Positions 1 to 16,499 are shown, counted from the stretch's first letter. The stretch: DNA of 64,000 nucleotides from Clostridium sp. E02 (GCF_003833015.1 NZ_RJLQ01000023.1:1-64000); one strand, 5' to 3'. Numbers and translations: made by a program. The notes: generated by a model from the letters alone, not told the origin.

Positions 1-2653
<2,653 letters not shown>

Positions 2654-2709
2654 CAATTTATTATAATAAAATCGCGTTAATCTAGATTTAAGATTTATAT
2701 GCAAATTTT

Positions 2710-2746
2710 AATTAAGACCGTCGGTTTACCGATGGCCTTAATTTTA
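2710..2746 (+). terminator. Terminator of collagen gene 1
   Basis: A 15-bp stem with one mismatch and one G-T pair (left arm 2710-2724, right arm 2729-2743) closes on a TTTA loop. It lies 57 bases after the stop and ends in a short T run. Confidence 0.75.
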
Positions 2747-6053
<3,307 letters not shown>

Positions 6054-6058
6054 TATAC

Positions 6059-6086
6059 AGAAGCCCCAGTTTTCCGGGGCTTCTTA
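6059..6086 (+). terminator. Terminator of collagen gene 2
   Basis: A perfect 9-bp stem (AGAAGCCCC at 6059-6067 with GGGGCTTCT at 6076-6084) lies 5 bases after the stop codon. The T-tail is short. Confidence 0.75.
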
Positions 6087-6175
6087 ACCAAATAATTTTA
6101 ACCAAAAAATCAGTTTGTAAAATGAAAAGCAGACATATTAACACCACAAATTACAGGAAGTTTATAATGTCTCTA

Positions 6176-6203
6176 ACAAACTTGACACTAAACACATATG
6201 ATA
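6176..6203 (+). promoter_or_regulatory. Sigma-K-like promoter of collagen gene 3
   Basis: ACA (6176-6178), 16 bases, then CATATGATA (6195-6203). This matches the sigma-K pattern of an AC-containing -35 and a CATANNNTA -10. It lies 94 bases before the start codon and implies late mother-cell expression. Confidence 0.55.
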
Positions 6204-6282
6204 TCTTATAAAGGATTGAAAAAGCCCTTTATATTACAATTCACATCTACAAAAATCATACAAAGAAAATATTACACCTTGA

Positions 6283-7380
<1,098 letters not shown>

Positions 7381-7432
7381 CAAAATAGTATCACAAATGG
7401 AGCGTAGCAGAACCAGATGAGCAATCATCCGG

Positions 7433-7448
7433 GGAGCTTCGCTCCTTT
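7433..7448 (+). terminator. Terminator of collagen gene 3
   Basis: A 5-bp GGAGC/GCTCC stem with a TTC loop is followed by TTT. It lies between the convergent collagen and cardiolipin synthase genes. Confidence 0.55.
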
Positions 7449-7466
7449 ACTAATTGCCATAATATG

Positions 7467-9017
7467 TTACATAAGTGGAGAAAAAAGTCTAAGTACACGT
7501 CCGGCAAATTTTTCATAACATGGATCCTCCTTCAAGTCTTCTAAAGATACAAGATGGCACTGCCGAAACGTATCCTTAAAATCTTTCTGTATTTCTTGAA
7601 TTACCTCATTCTTGTATATATAGGTTCCACACTCAAAATGCAGATAAAGACTTCTATAATCCATATTAATGGTACCTACTGCAGCTTTTATGTCATCGCT
7701 AAGAAACACTTTCCCATGGATAAAGCCAGGTGAATATTCTAAAATCTGAACTCCCGCTTTTATAAGCTCCTTATAATGAGATCTCGATAGTAAGAAAGTG
7801 AATTTCTTATCCGGAATTCGTGGCATCACAATCCGTGTTTCAACCCCTCTTTTCGCCGCAAACGTCAAAGCGTTGATCATCTCAAAGTCAAGGATTAAAT
7901 ATGGAGTCATAATATAGACATAGCGTCTAGCCGTATGAATGATGTCCAGATAGACTTGTTTGCCAACCGTTTCCTGATCCAGGGGACTGTCACCATAGGG
8001 AATTACGAACCCATCCATTCCAAGTTCCAAAGGATAATAATACTCTGGATCTTTTAGATAAGCCCCGAATTTCTCCTCCTTCTTCTCTGAAATATTCCAC
8101 ATCTGTAGAAACATCATGGTAAAACTAGTAACAGCATCTCCTTTTAACATAATTCCACTATCTTTCCAGTGACCAAATCTTACACGCCTATTGATATACT
8201 CATCTGCAAGATTAATTCCACCCGTAAATGCAGTGTGCCCATCTACAACAAGAATCTTTCTATGATCTCTATTATTTTGATACGTTGTTAAAGCTGGTTT
8301 GACCGGAGAAAAAACGTTTGCCTTAATCCCTTTCTCTCTTAAATGATTACAATAATGATATGGGAGATAAGTTAGAGAACCCATACCATCATACATTACT
8401 CTGACTTCTACCCCCTGACCTGCTTTACGTTCCAAAATCTCCAGAATGGAATCCCACATTTCGCCCTGATCTATAATGAAAAACTCAATGAAAATAAATC
8501 GTTTTGCACCCTCCAATTCCTTTTTCATCTCTTCAAACATAAGTTCCCCTAATGGAAAATATTGTAAATTTGTATTTCCATACGCAGGATAATGACCATA
8601 GTTTTTAATGTAATGAGCCAAGTTCGTATTTCCTTTACTGATTTTCAACAATTTCTGGGTCACGTCTGGGTCTTGCTCCAAATAGACCTTTGATTGTTCT
8701 ATATTTGCAAAATGCTTGTTTTTCATTAATCTTCCTATAATCTGTAGTTCTACAAATAAATAAAAAAGGGAACCAAAAACAGGGACTGCAGCAATCGGTA
8801 TCATCCAAGTCATCTTAAAGCTTGGATTTTGCTCTTTATTTAATATATATATAATGAGAAATGCGCTAAGTAATGTGAATGCACCATAAAAATAAGCAGT
8901 ATACACACGTAACATTCCAAATATGGCAAGTAAAATGGCAATTTGTATCATAAGAGAAATAACCACAAACATAGTTCGCCCAAATATAATTCTTAACATT
9001 CTTTTGATTTGTTTCAT
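7467..9017 (-). CDS. cls: Cardiolipin synthase (phospholipase D superfamily)
   Basis: Condenses phosphatidylglycerol to cardiolipin at the membrane. The protein starts with two or three hydrophobic segments (first ~65 residues), followed by two PLD catalytic motifs. The first is HRKILVVDGHTAFTGG and the second HGKVFLSDDIKAAVGT, both with the HxK(x)4D residues intact. At 516 residues it has the normal length for Firmicute Cls. The ATG at 9017 is preferred over an upstream GTG at 9044, because GGAGG at 9026-9030 sits 8 bases before the ATG and inside the longer reading. It converges with the collagen genes and is divergent from the DUF362 gene. Confidence 0.92.
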   Translation of the reverse strand: MKQIKRMLRIIFGRTMFVVISLMIQIAILLAIFGMLRVYTAYFYGAFTLLSAFLIIYILNKEQNPSFKMTWMIPIAAVPVFGSLFYLFVELQIIGRLMKNKHFANIEQSKVYLEQDPDVTQKLLKISKGNTNLAHYIKNYGHYPAYGNTNLQYFPLGELMFEEMKKELEGAKRFIFIEFFIIDQGEMWDSILEILERKAGQGVEVRVMYDGMGSLTYLPYHYCNHLREKGIKANVFSPVKPALTTYQNNRDHRKILVVDGHTAFTGGINLADEYINRRVRFGHWKDSGIMLKGDAVTSFTMMFLQMWNISEKKEEKFGAYLKDPEYYYPLELGMDGFVIPYGDSPLDQETVGKQVYLDIIHTARRYVYIMTPYLILDFEMINALTFAAKRGVETRIVMPRIPDKKFTFLLSRSHYKELIKAGVQILEYSPGFIHGKVFLSDDIKAAVGTINMDYRSLYLHFECGTYIYKNEVIQEIQKDFKDTFRQCHLVSLEDLKEDPCYEKFAGRVLRLFSPLM

Positions 9018-9135
9018 CTTCTGTACCTCCAAGCTCCTCCACACAATTCACAGCCTCTCCATTATACCCCCTGAATTATTTTCTTGCAATCCCTTAGCGC
9101 CTCTGTCCAACCAAGGTTTAAAACCAAAAGTTTTC

Positions 9136-9164
9136 TTGTATTCCCCTTTTATTTACAGTATAAT
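9136..9164 (+). promoter_or_regulatory. Promoter of the DUF362 gene
   Basis: TTGTAT, 17 bases, TATAAT: a standard sigma-A promoter 36 bases before the ATG. Confidence 0.6.
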
Positions 9165-9200
9165 GTCTAAGTAATAATTATTATCAAAAGGAGACCATCT

Positions 9201-10307
9201 ATGGAAAAGTCAAAGGTTTACTATACGAATTTTCACACAACATTCCAGGAAAATCTTCCTCAAAAATTAGCACGTCTAATAAAGACTGCTGGAATGCTGA
9301 ACCAAATTGATTTTAAGAATAAATATACGGCAATTAAAATTCATTTTGGCGAATTGGGGAATTTATCTTTCCTACGTCCCAACTATGCCAAAGTCGTGGC
9401 AGACTTAATTAAATCCCAGGGCGGAAAGCCATTTTTGACCGATTGCAACACCTTGTATGTAGGCAGCCGTAAAAATGCACTGGATCATCTGGAAACTGCC
9501 TATGAAAACGGTTTCTCACCATTTTCAACTGGTTGTCATGTCATTATTGCCGATGGATTAAAAGGAACGGATGAGAGTCTAGTCCCCATCAACGGTGATT
9601 ACATAAAAGATGCTAAAATCGGACGAGCTATCATGGATGCTGATATTTTAGTGTCGCTCTCCCATTTCAAAGGGCACGAAAGTACTGGATTTGGCGGTGC
9701 TTTAAAAAACATTGGTATGGGTTGCGGTTCCAGAGCTGGCAAAATGGAGATGCATAACGCAGGAAAACCACATGTCACGGAGAACGACTGCATCGGATGT
9801 CATGCATGCGAAAAAAACTGTGCGCATCATGCAATCTCATTTGACAACAAAAAAGCATCCATCGACCACAATCGTTGTGTTGGATGCGGACGGTGTATTG
9901 GTGTTTGCCCCACTGATGCTGTACAATCTGATTGTGACGAATCAAATGATATTTTAAATTGTAAGATATCAGAATACACGAAAGCTATCTTACAAGACCG
10001 TCCTCATTTTCATATCAGTCTCATCATGGACGTCTCCCCCTATTGTGATTGTCATTCAGAAAATGATATCCCTATCATACCTGATGTAGGTATGTTTGCT
10101 TCTTTTGACCCCGTAGCACTCGATGTTGCCTGTGCGGACGCCGTAAACCGACAGCCCGTCATGGCAGGTAGTATACTAGAACAACATGGGAGCCATCATC
10201 AGGATCATTTTAAGGATACCCATCCGGAGACAAACTGGAAATCCTCCATTGATCACGGAGTAAAAATCGGTCTTGGTACAGCAGAATACGATCTGATCAC
10301 GATATAA
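9201..10307 (+). CDS. DUF362 family protein with 2[4Fe-4S] ferredoxin domain
   Basis: This 368-residue protein has a DUF362 domain (residues ~1-190, with ILVSLSHFKGHESTGFGG) interrupted by a bacterial-type ferredoxin insert at ~195-245. The insert carries CIGCHACEKNC and CVGCGRCIGVCP, enough ligands for two 4Fe-4S clusters. DUF362 continues after it (FASFDPVALDVACADAVN). The family is common in anaerobes, but its substrate is not established; an electron-transfer role is inferred from the clusters. AAAGGAG precedes the ATG. It is monocistronic, with its own promoter and a terminator shared with the converging gene. Confidence 0.85.
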   Translation: MEKSKVYYTNFHTTFQENLPQKLARLIKTAGMLNQIDFKNKYTAIKIHFGELGNLSFLRPNYAKVVADLIKSQGGKPFLTDCNTLYVGSRKNALDHLETAYENGFSPFSTGCHVIIADGLKGTDESLVPINGDYIKDAKIGRAIMDADILVSLSHFKGHESTGFGGALKNIGMGCGSRAGKMEMHNAGKPHVTENDCIGCHACEKNCAHHAISFDNKKASIDHNRCVGCGRCIGVCPTDAVQSDCDESNDILNCKISEYTKAILQDRPHFHISLIMDVSPYCDCHSENDIPIIPDVGMFASFDPVALDVACADAVNRQPVMAGSILEQHGSHHQDHFKDTHPETNWKSSIDHGVKIGLGTAEYDLITI

Positions 10308-10330
10308 ACAATAGAAAAATTCCATCATAG

Positions 10331-10380
10331 AAAAGAGAGAGATTCTATCATTGTAATGTTGATATTAATCCCTCTCTTTT
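10331..10380. terminator. Bidirectional terminator between DUF362 and LtaS-type genes
   Basis: A 14-bp stem with one mismatch (10331-10344 with 10367-10380). The plus strand ends in T5. The right arm overlaps the last codons of the converging gene. Confidence 0.65.
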
Positions 10381-12296
10381 TGATAATAAAATCTAAAATC
10401 CCAAGTTTTACCCACTCCCAAGGGTACTTTATCTCTTCCAATCTGCCAAACAGAGATTTCAGAATCAATCACCTTCTTTTCCGGAACTTCTTTGGCAATA
10501 ACCAATTGCGGCCACACAAAAGTAGTATCGACCATTTTTCCATCCAAACAGATTTTTGAATAAGGTGTGAAATTTTCACCATAGACCAACAAATCATGAT
10601 CATTATAGACCACCCGATCAACATCAATATTTTCAATCCCCATTTTAAGATTTGTTTTTTTATATGGACTTTCACCACCATACACTTCCCGATCGCCATA
10701 AAGAATATCGTACTCCAGTGTTTTCATATCTTCTAAGTATTTTTTTTCATTTGGATTCTCATTGTTTAGGTACTTCTGATGAAATCGCATCATAGTACCT
10801 TCATGAATTTGAAGCATATCAAGAACATGAGCTGCTATCTGATATGCCTCCACATCCTTTTTCACCTTTGGTAAATTCATATTGTTCCATATCACATACT
10901 CTGTCTGAAAAAGGGACTGATTTTTCATATCTTCCTCTTTCCATTCAAATCCAGGTAGATGATCCCCATACATGACTAAGACGATGGGTTCTTTCCGAGT
11001 TCTCAACGTATTAACTAAGGAACGAACAAACTGATCCATCTCTTCTATCTGATGACAATAATATTCAAAATCCGGATATTTCCCATGCCCCTGAACGGAT
11101 ATGGTATAAATAAAATCAGGTCCAAGGGAAGAATCTAGAGTTTTAATGATCTCACCCGTTAGAATCTTATCCTTGCACCAACCCGTAGGGTTTCTTTCTA
11201 TCTCATTCATATACTCGATTGGAGTAAACGTATCAAAACCCAGTTGGGGGAAAACACGATTCCTATCATAAAAAGTTGCCTCATTGTTATGAATGGCATG
11301 GGCAGTATACCCTAAGTTTTTTAAGTCAAAAGCCACACTCTCACACGTTGTTTTCTTTAAGACTGTTTTATAAGGATATTCCCCAGGTCCGAAAAAATCA
11401 AGATTCATCCCTGTAATGGATTCAAATTCTGTATTGGCAGTTCCCGCGCCAACCGAAGGAACACTGATGTACCCCCCAGGATAATTTTTTTGAAGCTGGT
11501 GGAAAAAAGGAATTGGATCATAAGATAAGGAGCTCTGTTTCCACAAGGAAGGATCAAAAAAGGACTCCAGCTGTATCATGACGATATTCGGTTTTGTATT
11601 TTTTGAAAGCTCATAGGTATTCTCAGGAACCAATTCTTCTTCCTTAATTGCTTCCAAAGTTTCCGTTCCATACCCATGGGGTTTTGATATTCCGGTATTA
11701 AACAGAGAATTGGCAAAGCAATACGGAAAACCATATATATGAAATGCTTCCCCAATATTGCCAAAATGTACGGCAACCAGACCAGTCTTCATTGCTGCAC
11801 TTGTCAGCCCCAGAACAAATAAGACACAAAAAGCCGAGATTGTAATTCCTCTATGATATTGTATCTTCTCTTCGCATACAGGTGCTTTTTTCCAAAGAAT
11901 CAGCAATGCAGCCACTCCAATGCTGATTCCAACCGTAATTAGTATAATCTGGGCCCAGGTAAAATACACAGTAGCAAGGCTCACTGCATATTTAATCAAG
12001 TATAAATCCGCAGCCGTAAAGGGGGTTGTCCGAAAAATCAACAACATCCCATTGACACCGCCCAGAAACAACCAGACAGCTGATACGAACATAGAGGCAA
12101 AAACCTTACGCTTTGTTAAAAACAGGATTGTAAACGGAACCGATATAATAAATGTATTGATTAAAAAAATCAAAAAGCTCCCAGTCAGATAGGAGCCAAG
12201 GCTAATGACAGACTTTCTGCTAGCAAACTCAATCAAAATATTAATCCCTATTGAAAGAGCAAAGATCTTCCACATCCACCTAACATACTGTTTCAT
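10365..12296 (-). CDS. LtaS-type phosphoglycerol transferase (sulfatase superfamily)
   Basis: This 643-residue membrane enzyme has about five N-terminal transmembrane helices (first ~200 residues) and then an extracellular alkaline-phosphatase-fold domain. The LtaS catalytic and metal ligands can be read: Glu in NIVMIQLESFFD, the Thr nucleophile in GTANTEFESITGM, and Asp-His in MYGDHLPGF. It should transfer glycerophosphate from phosphatidylglycerol to a surface polymer. Whether the product is lipoteichoic acid or another glycan cannot be decided from sequence. About 110 residues follow the catalytic domain, longer than minimal LtaS. The start codon abuts a possible ribosome-site-blocking hairpin. 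Confidence 0.88.
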   Translation of the reverse strand: MKQYVRWMWKIFALSIGINILIEFASRKSVISLGSYLTGSFLIFLINTFIISVPFTILFLTKRKVFASMFVSAVWLFLGGVNGMLLIFRTTPFTAADLYLIKYAVSLATVYFTWAQIILITVGISIGVAALLILWKKAPVCEEKIQYHRGITISAFCVLFVLGLTSAAMKTGLVAVHFGNIGEAFHIYGFPYCFANSLFNTGISKPHGYGTETLEAIKEEELVPENTYELSKNTKPNIVMIQLESFFDPSLWKQSSLSYDPIPFFHQLQKNYPGGYISVPSVGAGTANTEFESITGMNLDFFGPGEYPYKTVLKKTTCESVAFDLKNLGYTAHAIHNNEATFYDRNRVFPQLGFDTFTPIEYMNEIERNPTGWCKDKILTGEIIKTLDSSLGPDFIYTISVQGHGKYPDFEYYCHQIEEMDQFVRSLVNTLRTRKEPIVLVMYGDHLPGFEWKEEDMKNQSLFQTEYVIWNNMNLPKVKKDVEAYQIAAHVLDMLQIHEGTMMRFHQKYLNNENPNEKKYLEDMKTLEYDILYGDREVYGGESPYKKTNLKMGIENIDVDRVVYNDHDLLVYGENFTPYSKICLDGKMVDTTFVWPQLVIAKEVPEKKVIDSEISVWQIGRDKVPLGVGKTWDFRFYYQKERD

Positions 12297-12340
12297 ACTA
12301 TACCCCTTTTATCTTATTGCTTTCTTGAATCGGGTATAGT
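12297..12340 (-). promoter_or_regulatory. Leader hairpin that could mask the LtaS ribosome site
   Basis: On the transcript, ACTATACCC (12332-12340) is the perfect complement of GGGTATAGT (12297-12305). The second arm ends directly at the ATG and contains part of the GGGG ribosome site. Pairing would hide translation initiation. Confidence 0.45.
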
Positions 12341-12393
12341 CTATCATATTTTACATTGAATTTACATAGCTTTTGATAAAAATAATAAAAAAG

Positions 12394-12429
12394 TAAAAAA
12401 ATAGACCGAACTCCATTGGGCCGGCCTAT
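12394..12429 (-). terminator. Terminator of the zinc-ribbon gene
   Basis: An 8-bp stem with one G-T pair (12422-12429 with 12401-12408), followed on the minus strand by a T7 run. Confidence 0.7.
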
Positions 12430-12434
12430 CTCGT

Positions 12435-12914
12435 TTATTCATTCTGGTCTTCTGTAGATTCAAATGCATCTTCATGCGCTGCATTGATACCAGCAGGATC
12501 ACTCTCTAGCTCTGTTATTCTGGTCACTGCCTCTTCGTCCTCTTTATCCGACTCATCTTCTGCTTCTTTGACTGGTGCTCCGCACTTACCGCAGAAGAAA
12601 GAATTTTTAGGAACCTTAGCTCCGCATTCTGCACAAATATGACTTCCTTCACTTTGGGTTAATTCAATCTCCAGAGCGGCAATTCTCTCCCGGCTAGCTC
12701 TGACAGCTTCATAAGCCTTATCATACATCTCATCCGGCTCTTTATTGGATTCGTAAAATTGTTTGCCTACGACTGCATAAGCTTCCTTCAATTTGGTTTT
12801 CTCTGTACTGATTTGTGTCTTCAACTGTATCGTGTCAGACAATACCTTCGCTTTGGTTGCAACCTCTTTGCCGGTATCACTCAATGTCTTTCCTAGCTCT
12901 TCAAAAAATGCCAT
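12435..12914 (-). CDS. Zinc-ribbon protein with coiled-coil N-terminus
   Basis: This acidic 159-residue protein has a helical N-terminal half (~1-90; LGKTLSDTGKEVATKAKVLS and a heptad-like LKTQIS to LEIELT stretch), then a CxxC...CxxC zinc ribbon (CAECGAKVPKNSFFCGKCG), then a Glu/Asp-rich tail. Such proteins are common in Clostridia; no specific function is established. The ATG at 12914 is chosen because GGAGGAG lies just upstream; the longer reading from 12935 would have its start before that site. There is no membrane segment. It appears monocistronic. Confidence 0.75.
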   Translation of the reverse strand: MAFFEELGKTLSDTGKEVATKAKVLSDTIQLKTQISTEKTKLKEAYAVVGKQFYESNKEPDEMYDKAYEAVRASRERIAALEIELTQSEGSHICAECGAKVPKNSFFCGKCGAPVKEAEDESDKEDEEAVTRITELESDPAGINAAHEDAFESTEDQNE

Positions 12915-12982
12915 CCATGACTCCTCCTTTGACATATGCTTCTACTATTTTAACTTCTATGGTAGAAAAAGTCAATGAAAGA

Positions 12983-15163
12983 CTATTGATCTAACTTCTG
13001 TTCCTCTATTAATCCATCTTTTATAGATTGTGGAAGATACTCTATCGGGACAACATACTGCAACTCGCTTTTAATTCCATCTGTAGCATCAATTGCAGTA
13101 AATCGTATTTGTTTGTCTTCATTTGAAATATAGAATGGATTCATATTAGAATATTCCGCAATCACTGCATGTTCCATAATCTGTCTTATTTCTTCCTTCT
13201 CTGTAATCGTCATCGAATCGGAATCGTCATCTTTATAGCTTGATGCTCCATACAATTGAGTTTTATCTATATTAATCTCAAAAACCCCAGACTTATCGCT
13301 CCAACTATCAGTATTTACCTGAGACTCCTTTAATAAATCTAATGTACGATGAAACGATGGATAAATAGGATAATAACCTTGTGATAATACTTTGTTATAT
13401 TGCCTTGAAACCTTATCCTGTTCCCCAATCGTCTCTGCTTTTGCCTGCATTTTAGATAAAAATTGAATCGAAGCAGTTGGATTTTCCTGTTCCATTGTCT
13501 CAACTTTCAAATCACTTAGATCTTTCTGATAAGCCAGTAAAATCTTTTCAGTCATAGCTTTATCCCGGCCATTCCGGTCGCTGCTTGCAAGGTATGATTG
13601 AGAACCACGTCTTATACGAATCCGGGACGTGTCATCTGGTGTTTGGTTCATAATTGGGTAGAACGCACGAATAAACTCTGGATTTTCATAAATTTTTACT
13701 AATTGGGACCTTTCATCGTCTTTCTCCAATTCGTATGAACGATAGACCTCCCTTCCATCCACTAATGTGTATTTCACATCCATGTCAGTATAATACGTTC
13801 TGGTACTCACTCTTGATTTATTAAGCACATTGCGATGTACTACCTGATTGCGTTTTATCTCATCCCTCACCAGAGACAAAACCGGGGTCTTATCCGTGAG
13901 TTCCATATGATCCAAAACATAATCAGATCCATTTATATAATCCCAGTAATACTGATTTGATTTATTTTGTTTCACCTCTCCGTAATCGATCCAGTTACTC
14001 ATATTATCAAAGTAAATAGCGACCGATTTAATAGAACTTTCATTCGGGATATAGCTATCATAACCAAATAAATCAAAACAGAAACAGCAGAAAATAATTG
14101 CCGCTAACAATCCTGAAATAATCATCTGTTTCCAACAGCCAAACAATTTCCGAAAATCAAAGTGATATATAATCTCAATGATGCAATGAGACAACATCAT
14201 CCCACATATCAGACCAAATGCAGCCCAGCCAATGCTAGAATTAACAAGCCAGAAAAATAAGCCGCCACTTAAAGAGAATAATATTACCATCAGAATACGA
14301 ATGATGGGCATACTGATTGAAAACGCCATTGCTTTTTTTGCTGATTCCAATCCTCTTTTTTTATAAAGAAAGAAGGCAAATGCGGTAACGATGATACCAA
14401 TTCCTATTGCAACTAAAACCATAATGATCTTTTCCTGTAAAGATATCGGCATATTCATGGACTCTATATTATTGAAATACAAGACAATGGGAGATGACCG
14501 TAACAACAAAGACTCCAACATATTCCCTTCCCCATTATATCTCGTGAGGAAAAACTCACTAAAATACATTTGCAAGATCAGGATAACGGAAGTAGAATAA
14601 AATTGCAAAACAACCGTACCTAACATACCCACAATTACATTACCAGTTAGAATCATGGCAAGTACTGTAACACTATATATCATGACATAATAAATCATAA
14701 AAAGTAAAAATCCACTAACTGCAGAACCAAATACTTCTCCAGGCGAAATTCTGTATGCAGCAATCACGCCAAAGGTAAGGACTAAATTAACTGCATAAAC
14801 ACCTGCAACGATCAGTATTCCATTGATATAGTTCGACCAGAATAAATGATTGCGATTGACTGGTATTCCATGATAAAGATCCACCTTTTGTCTGGAATGA
14901 AGATAAGAGAAACTGGTAATACCCATAATAAAAGAGAGCAGAATTATAAGAATTGCCAACCAGCCTGATTCAAATCGAAGCCCGTGTATTACTTGAGATA
15001 GCATCGAATCGTAACTTTTTTCTAAATTGATAGAATTCCCCAGCAATAAAGCATATTTAACTGGCATAATAAAGAAAAACAATAAAAATCCAAGTGCGAT
15101 AGACCAGAGACGGCGTTTCCCATCTTCTTTTACCAAATTAAAAAATAAGCTTTTTGATGTCAT
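12983..15163 (-). CDS. ABC transporter permease, YtrC/YtrD-like (large extracytoplasmic domain)
   Basis: This protein of about 726 residues has a polytopic N-terminal half (~11 hydrophobic segments through residue ~380) and a hydrophilic C-terminal half of ~330 residues that probably faces outside. It is the membrane partner of the ATPase encoded just upstream; the ATPase stop overlaps its start by 26 bases. The ATG at 15163 has GGAGG 9 bases upstream, so it is better than the ATG at 15184. The GntR-ATPase-permease order matches the Bacillus ytr cell-envelope-stress operons. The substrate is unknown. Confidence 0.75.
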   Translation of the reverse strand: MTSKSLFFNLVKEDGKRRLWSIALGFLLFFFIMPVKYALLLGNSINLEKSYDSMLSQVIHGLRFESGWLAILIILLSFIMGITSFSYLHSRQKVDLYHGIPVNRNHLFWSNYINGILIVAGVYAVNLVLTFGVIAAYRISPGEVFGSAVSGFLLFMIYYVMIYSVTVLAMILTGNVIVGMLGTVVLQFYSTSVILILQMYFSEFFLTRYNGEGNMLESLLLRSSPIVLYFNNIESMNMPISLQEKIIMVLVAIGIGIIVTAFAFFLYKKRGLESAKKAMAFSISMPIIRILMVILFSLSGGLFFWLVNSSIGWAAFGLICGMMLSHCIIEIIYHFDFRKLFGCWKQMIISGLLAAIIFCCFCFDLFGYDSYIPNESSIKSVAIYFDNMSNWIDYGEVKQNKSNQYYWDYINGSDYVLDHMELTDKTPVLSLVRDEIKRNQVVHRNVLNKSRVSTRTYYTDMDVKYTLVDGREVYRSYELEKDDERSQLVKIYENPEFIRAFYPIMNQTPDDTSRIRIRRGSQSYLASSDRNGRDKAMTEKILLAYQKDLSDLKVETMEQENPTASIQFLSKMQAKAETIGEQDKVSRQYNKVLSQGYYPIYPSFHRTLDLLKESQVNTDSWSDKSGVFEINIDKTQLYGASSYKDDDSDSMTITEKEEIRQIMEHAVIAEYSNMNPFYISNEDKQIRFTAIDATDGIKSELQYVVPIEYLPQSIKDGLIEEQKLDQ

Positions 15164-16037
15164 ACCCTGCCACCTCCGTTTCACTTATAAATATTTCTTC
15201 CAAAGACAAAGGAATGATTTCATAAAAAACAGGTTTACACGATTCCATAGTTTTAACCACTTGTTCTTTTGTACCACGTACTGTAATGGTGTAAAGTTTT
15301 CCTCTGTTTTCTATCTTAATCTTATCTAGGGATTTAAGATCGTCCGCTGTCATTCCGTCTTTTAATACACATTGGATTTTATGAATATTGAGTTTCATAT
15401 CATCCAACTCTCTTGATAAAAGAATGCCTCCTCTGTGAAGCAAACCAATATGATCGCATATATCTTCTAATTCTCTTAAATTATGAGAGGCTATAATAGG
15501 GGTGAGATTTCTCTCTTCCATATCATTGGCGAATATACTTTTCACTGCCTGCCGCATAACAGGGTCCAATCCATCAAACGTTTCATCACAAAAAAGGTAA
15601 TCCGTATTGGAACAAATCCCACATATCACAGAAAGTTGTTTTTTCATTCCTTTGGAAAAGGTATGAATTTTACGTCTAGGGTCCAATCCAAAATTATCCA
15701 ATAGATGGTTAAATCTAATTGGATCAAAATCAGGATATACTCTACTATAAAATCCCATCATATCCGATGGTGTTGAATTATTGAAAAAATACTGATCATC
15801 TGATATGTAAAAAAATCGCCTTTTCACTTCCTCATTTTCAAAAACTGATTCCCCGTCAATCGTAATGGTCCCTTCATCAGGCTTTAGAATCCCACTGAGC
15901 ATTCTTAAAAATGTACTTTTTCCTGCACCGTTTGTTCCTATTAAACCAAATACGCTTCCAGACTTTATCTCAGCACTCACACGATCAACAGCTAAAATTG
16001 TGTCAAATCGTTTCGTCAGATTTTCTGCCTTTATCAT
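15138..16037 (-). CDS. ABC transporter ATP-binding protein, YtrB-like
   Basis: This 299-residue ATPase has Walker A GTNGAGKST, signature FSKGMKKQL (SKGM instead of LSGGQ, usual in this subfamily) and Walker B YLFCDETFDGLDP. The C-terminal ~80 residues are the accessory domain typical of ABC-2-type exporters. It overlaps the end of the GntR gene by 35 bases and the permease start by 26 bases, so translation is coupled across the operon. Confidence 0.9.
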   Translation of the reverse strand: MIKAENLTKRFDTILAVDRVSAEIKSGSVFGLIGTNGAGKSTFLRMLSGILKPDEGTITIDGESVFENEEVKRRFFYISDDQYFFNNSTPSDMMGFYSRVYPDFDPIRFNHLLDNFGLDPRRKIHTFSKGMKKQLSVICGICSNTDYLFCDETFDGLDPVMRQAVKSIFANDMEERNLTPIIASHNLRELEDICDHIGLLHRGGILLSRELDDMKLNIHKIQCVLKDGMTADDLKSLDKIKIENRGKLYTITVRGTKEQVVKTMESCKPVFYEIIPLSLEEIFISETEVAGYDIKKLIF

Positions 16038-16428
16038 CTTCTTTCATATCCCCTTCCATATAATCCTCTTTCAACCACTCTTCTGCAATCCAGGTATGAG
16101 CTTTCTGTTCCGTGATTCCCGCACGTTTTGCTTCTTCCAACCAAGACCTTAGTTTTTTTTTCAATTCACTATCTTTTAATGCCATAATTGAACGGGTGTC
16201 TGCAACAAAACTTCCTCTACCCTTTACAGAATAGATAAATCCTCTTCTCTCTAATTCTGCATATGCACGCTGAATGGTGTTTGGATTTATAGACAAATCA
16301 GTTGCCATTGACCGAACTGAAGGTAATTGACTATCTTGTTCCAAAATTCCACAGATCATAAGTCCACTGAGTTTTTCCACTACCTGCTCGTAAATAGGTC
16401 TACGGTCTTTATAATCAAGCAGTATCAT
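16003..16428 (-). CDS. GntR-family regulator, YtrA subfamily
   Basis: This 141-residue protein has a winged-helix DNA-binding domain (residues ~10-75; QLPSVRSMATDLSINPNTIQ and ERRGFIYSVKGRGSFV). The short C-terminal dimerisation tail is typical of YtrA-type GntR proteins, which repress their own ABC transporter operon. AGGAGG lies 6 bases before the ATG. A strong sigma-A promoter and a 12-bp palindrome lie upstream, which fits autorepression. Confidence 0.88.
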   Translation of the reverse strand: MILLDYKDRRPIYEQVVEKLSGLMICGILEQDSQLPSVRSMATDLSINPNTIQRAYAELERRGFIYSVKGRGSFVADTRSIMALKDSELKKKLRSWLEEAKRAGITEQKAHTWIAEEWLKEDYMEGDMKEDDKGRKSDETI

Positions 16429-16446
16429 ATTTCACCTCCTACTAAC

Positions 16447-16458
16447 TGTATTAATACA
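16447..16458 (-). promoter_or_regulatory. Candidate GntR operator
   Basis: The perfect palindrome TGTATTAATACA lies between the promoter -10 and the ribosome site of the GntR gene, where a repressor would block transcription. Confidence 0.45.
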
Positions 16459-16470
16459 TCTAATACGCTT

Positions 16471-16499
16471 AGTATAGCAGTTGCTTCTGTCTATGTCAA
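16471..16499 (-). promoter_or_regulatory. Sigma-A promoter of the GntR-ABC operon
   Basis: On the minus strand: TTGACA (16494-16499), 17 bases, TATACT (16471-16476). This is close to consensus. Confidence 0.75.

Noticed and set aside
2710-2746. Operator-like inverted repeat after collagen gene 1
   Set aside because: Stem, loop and position right after a stop codon fit a terminator better.
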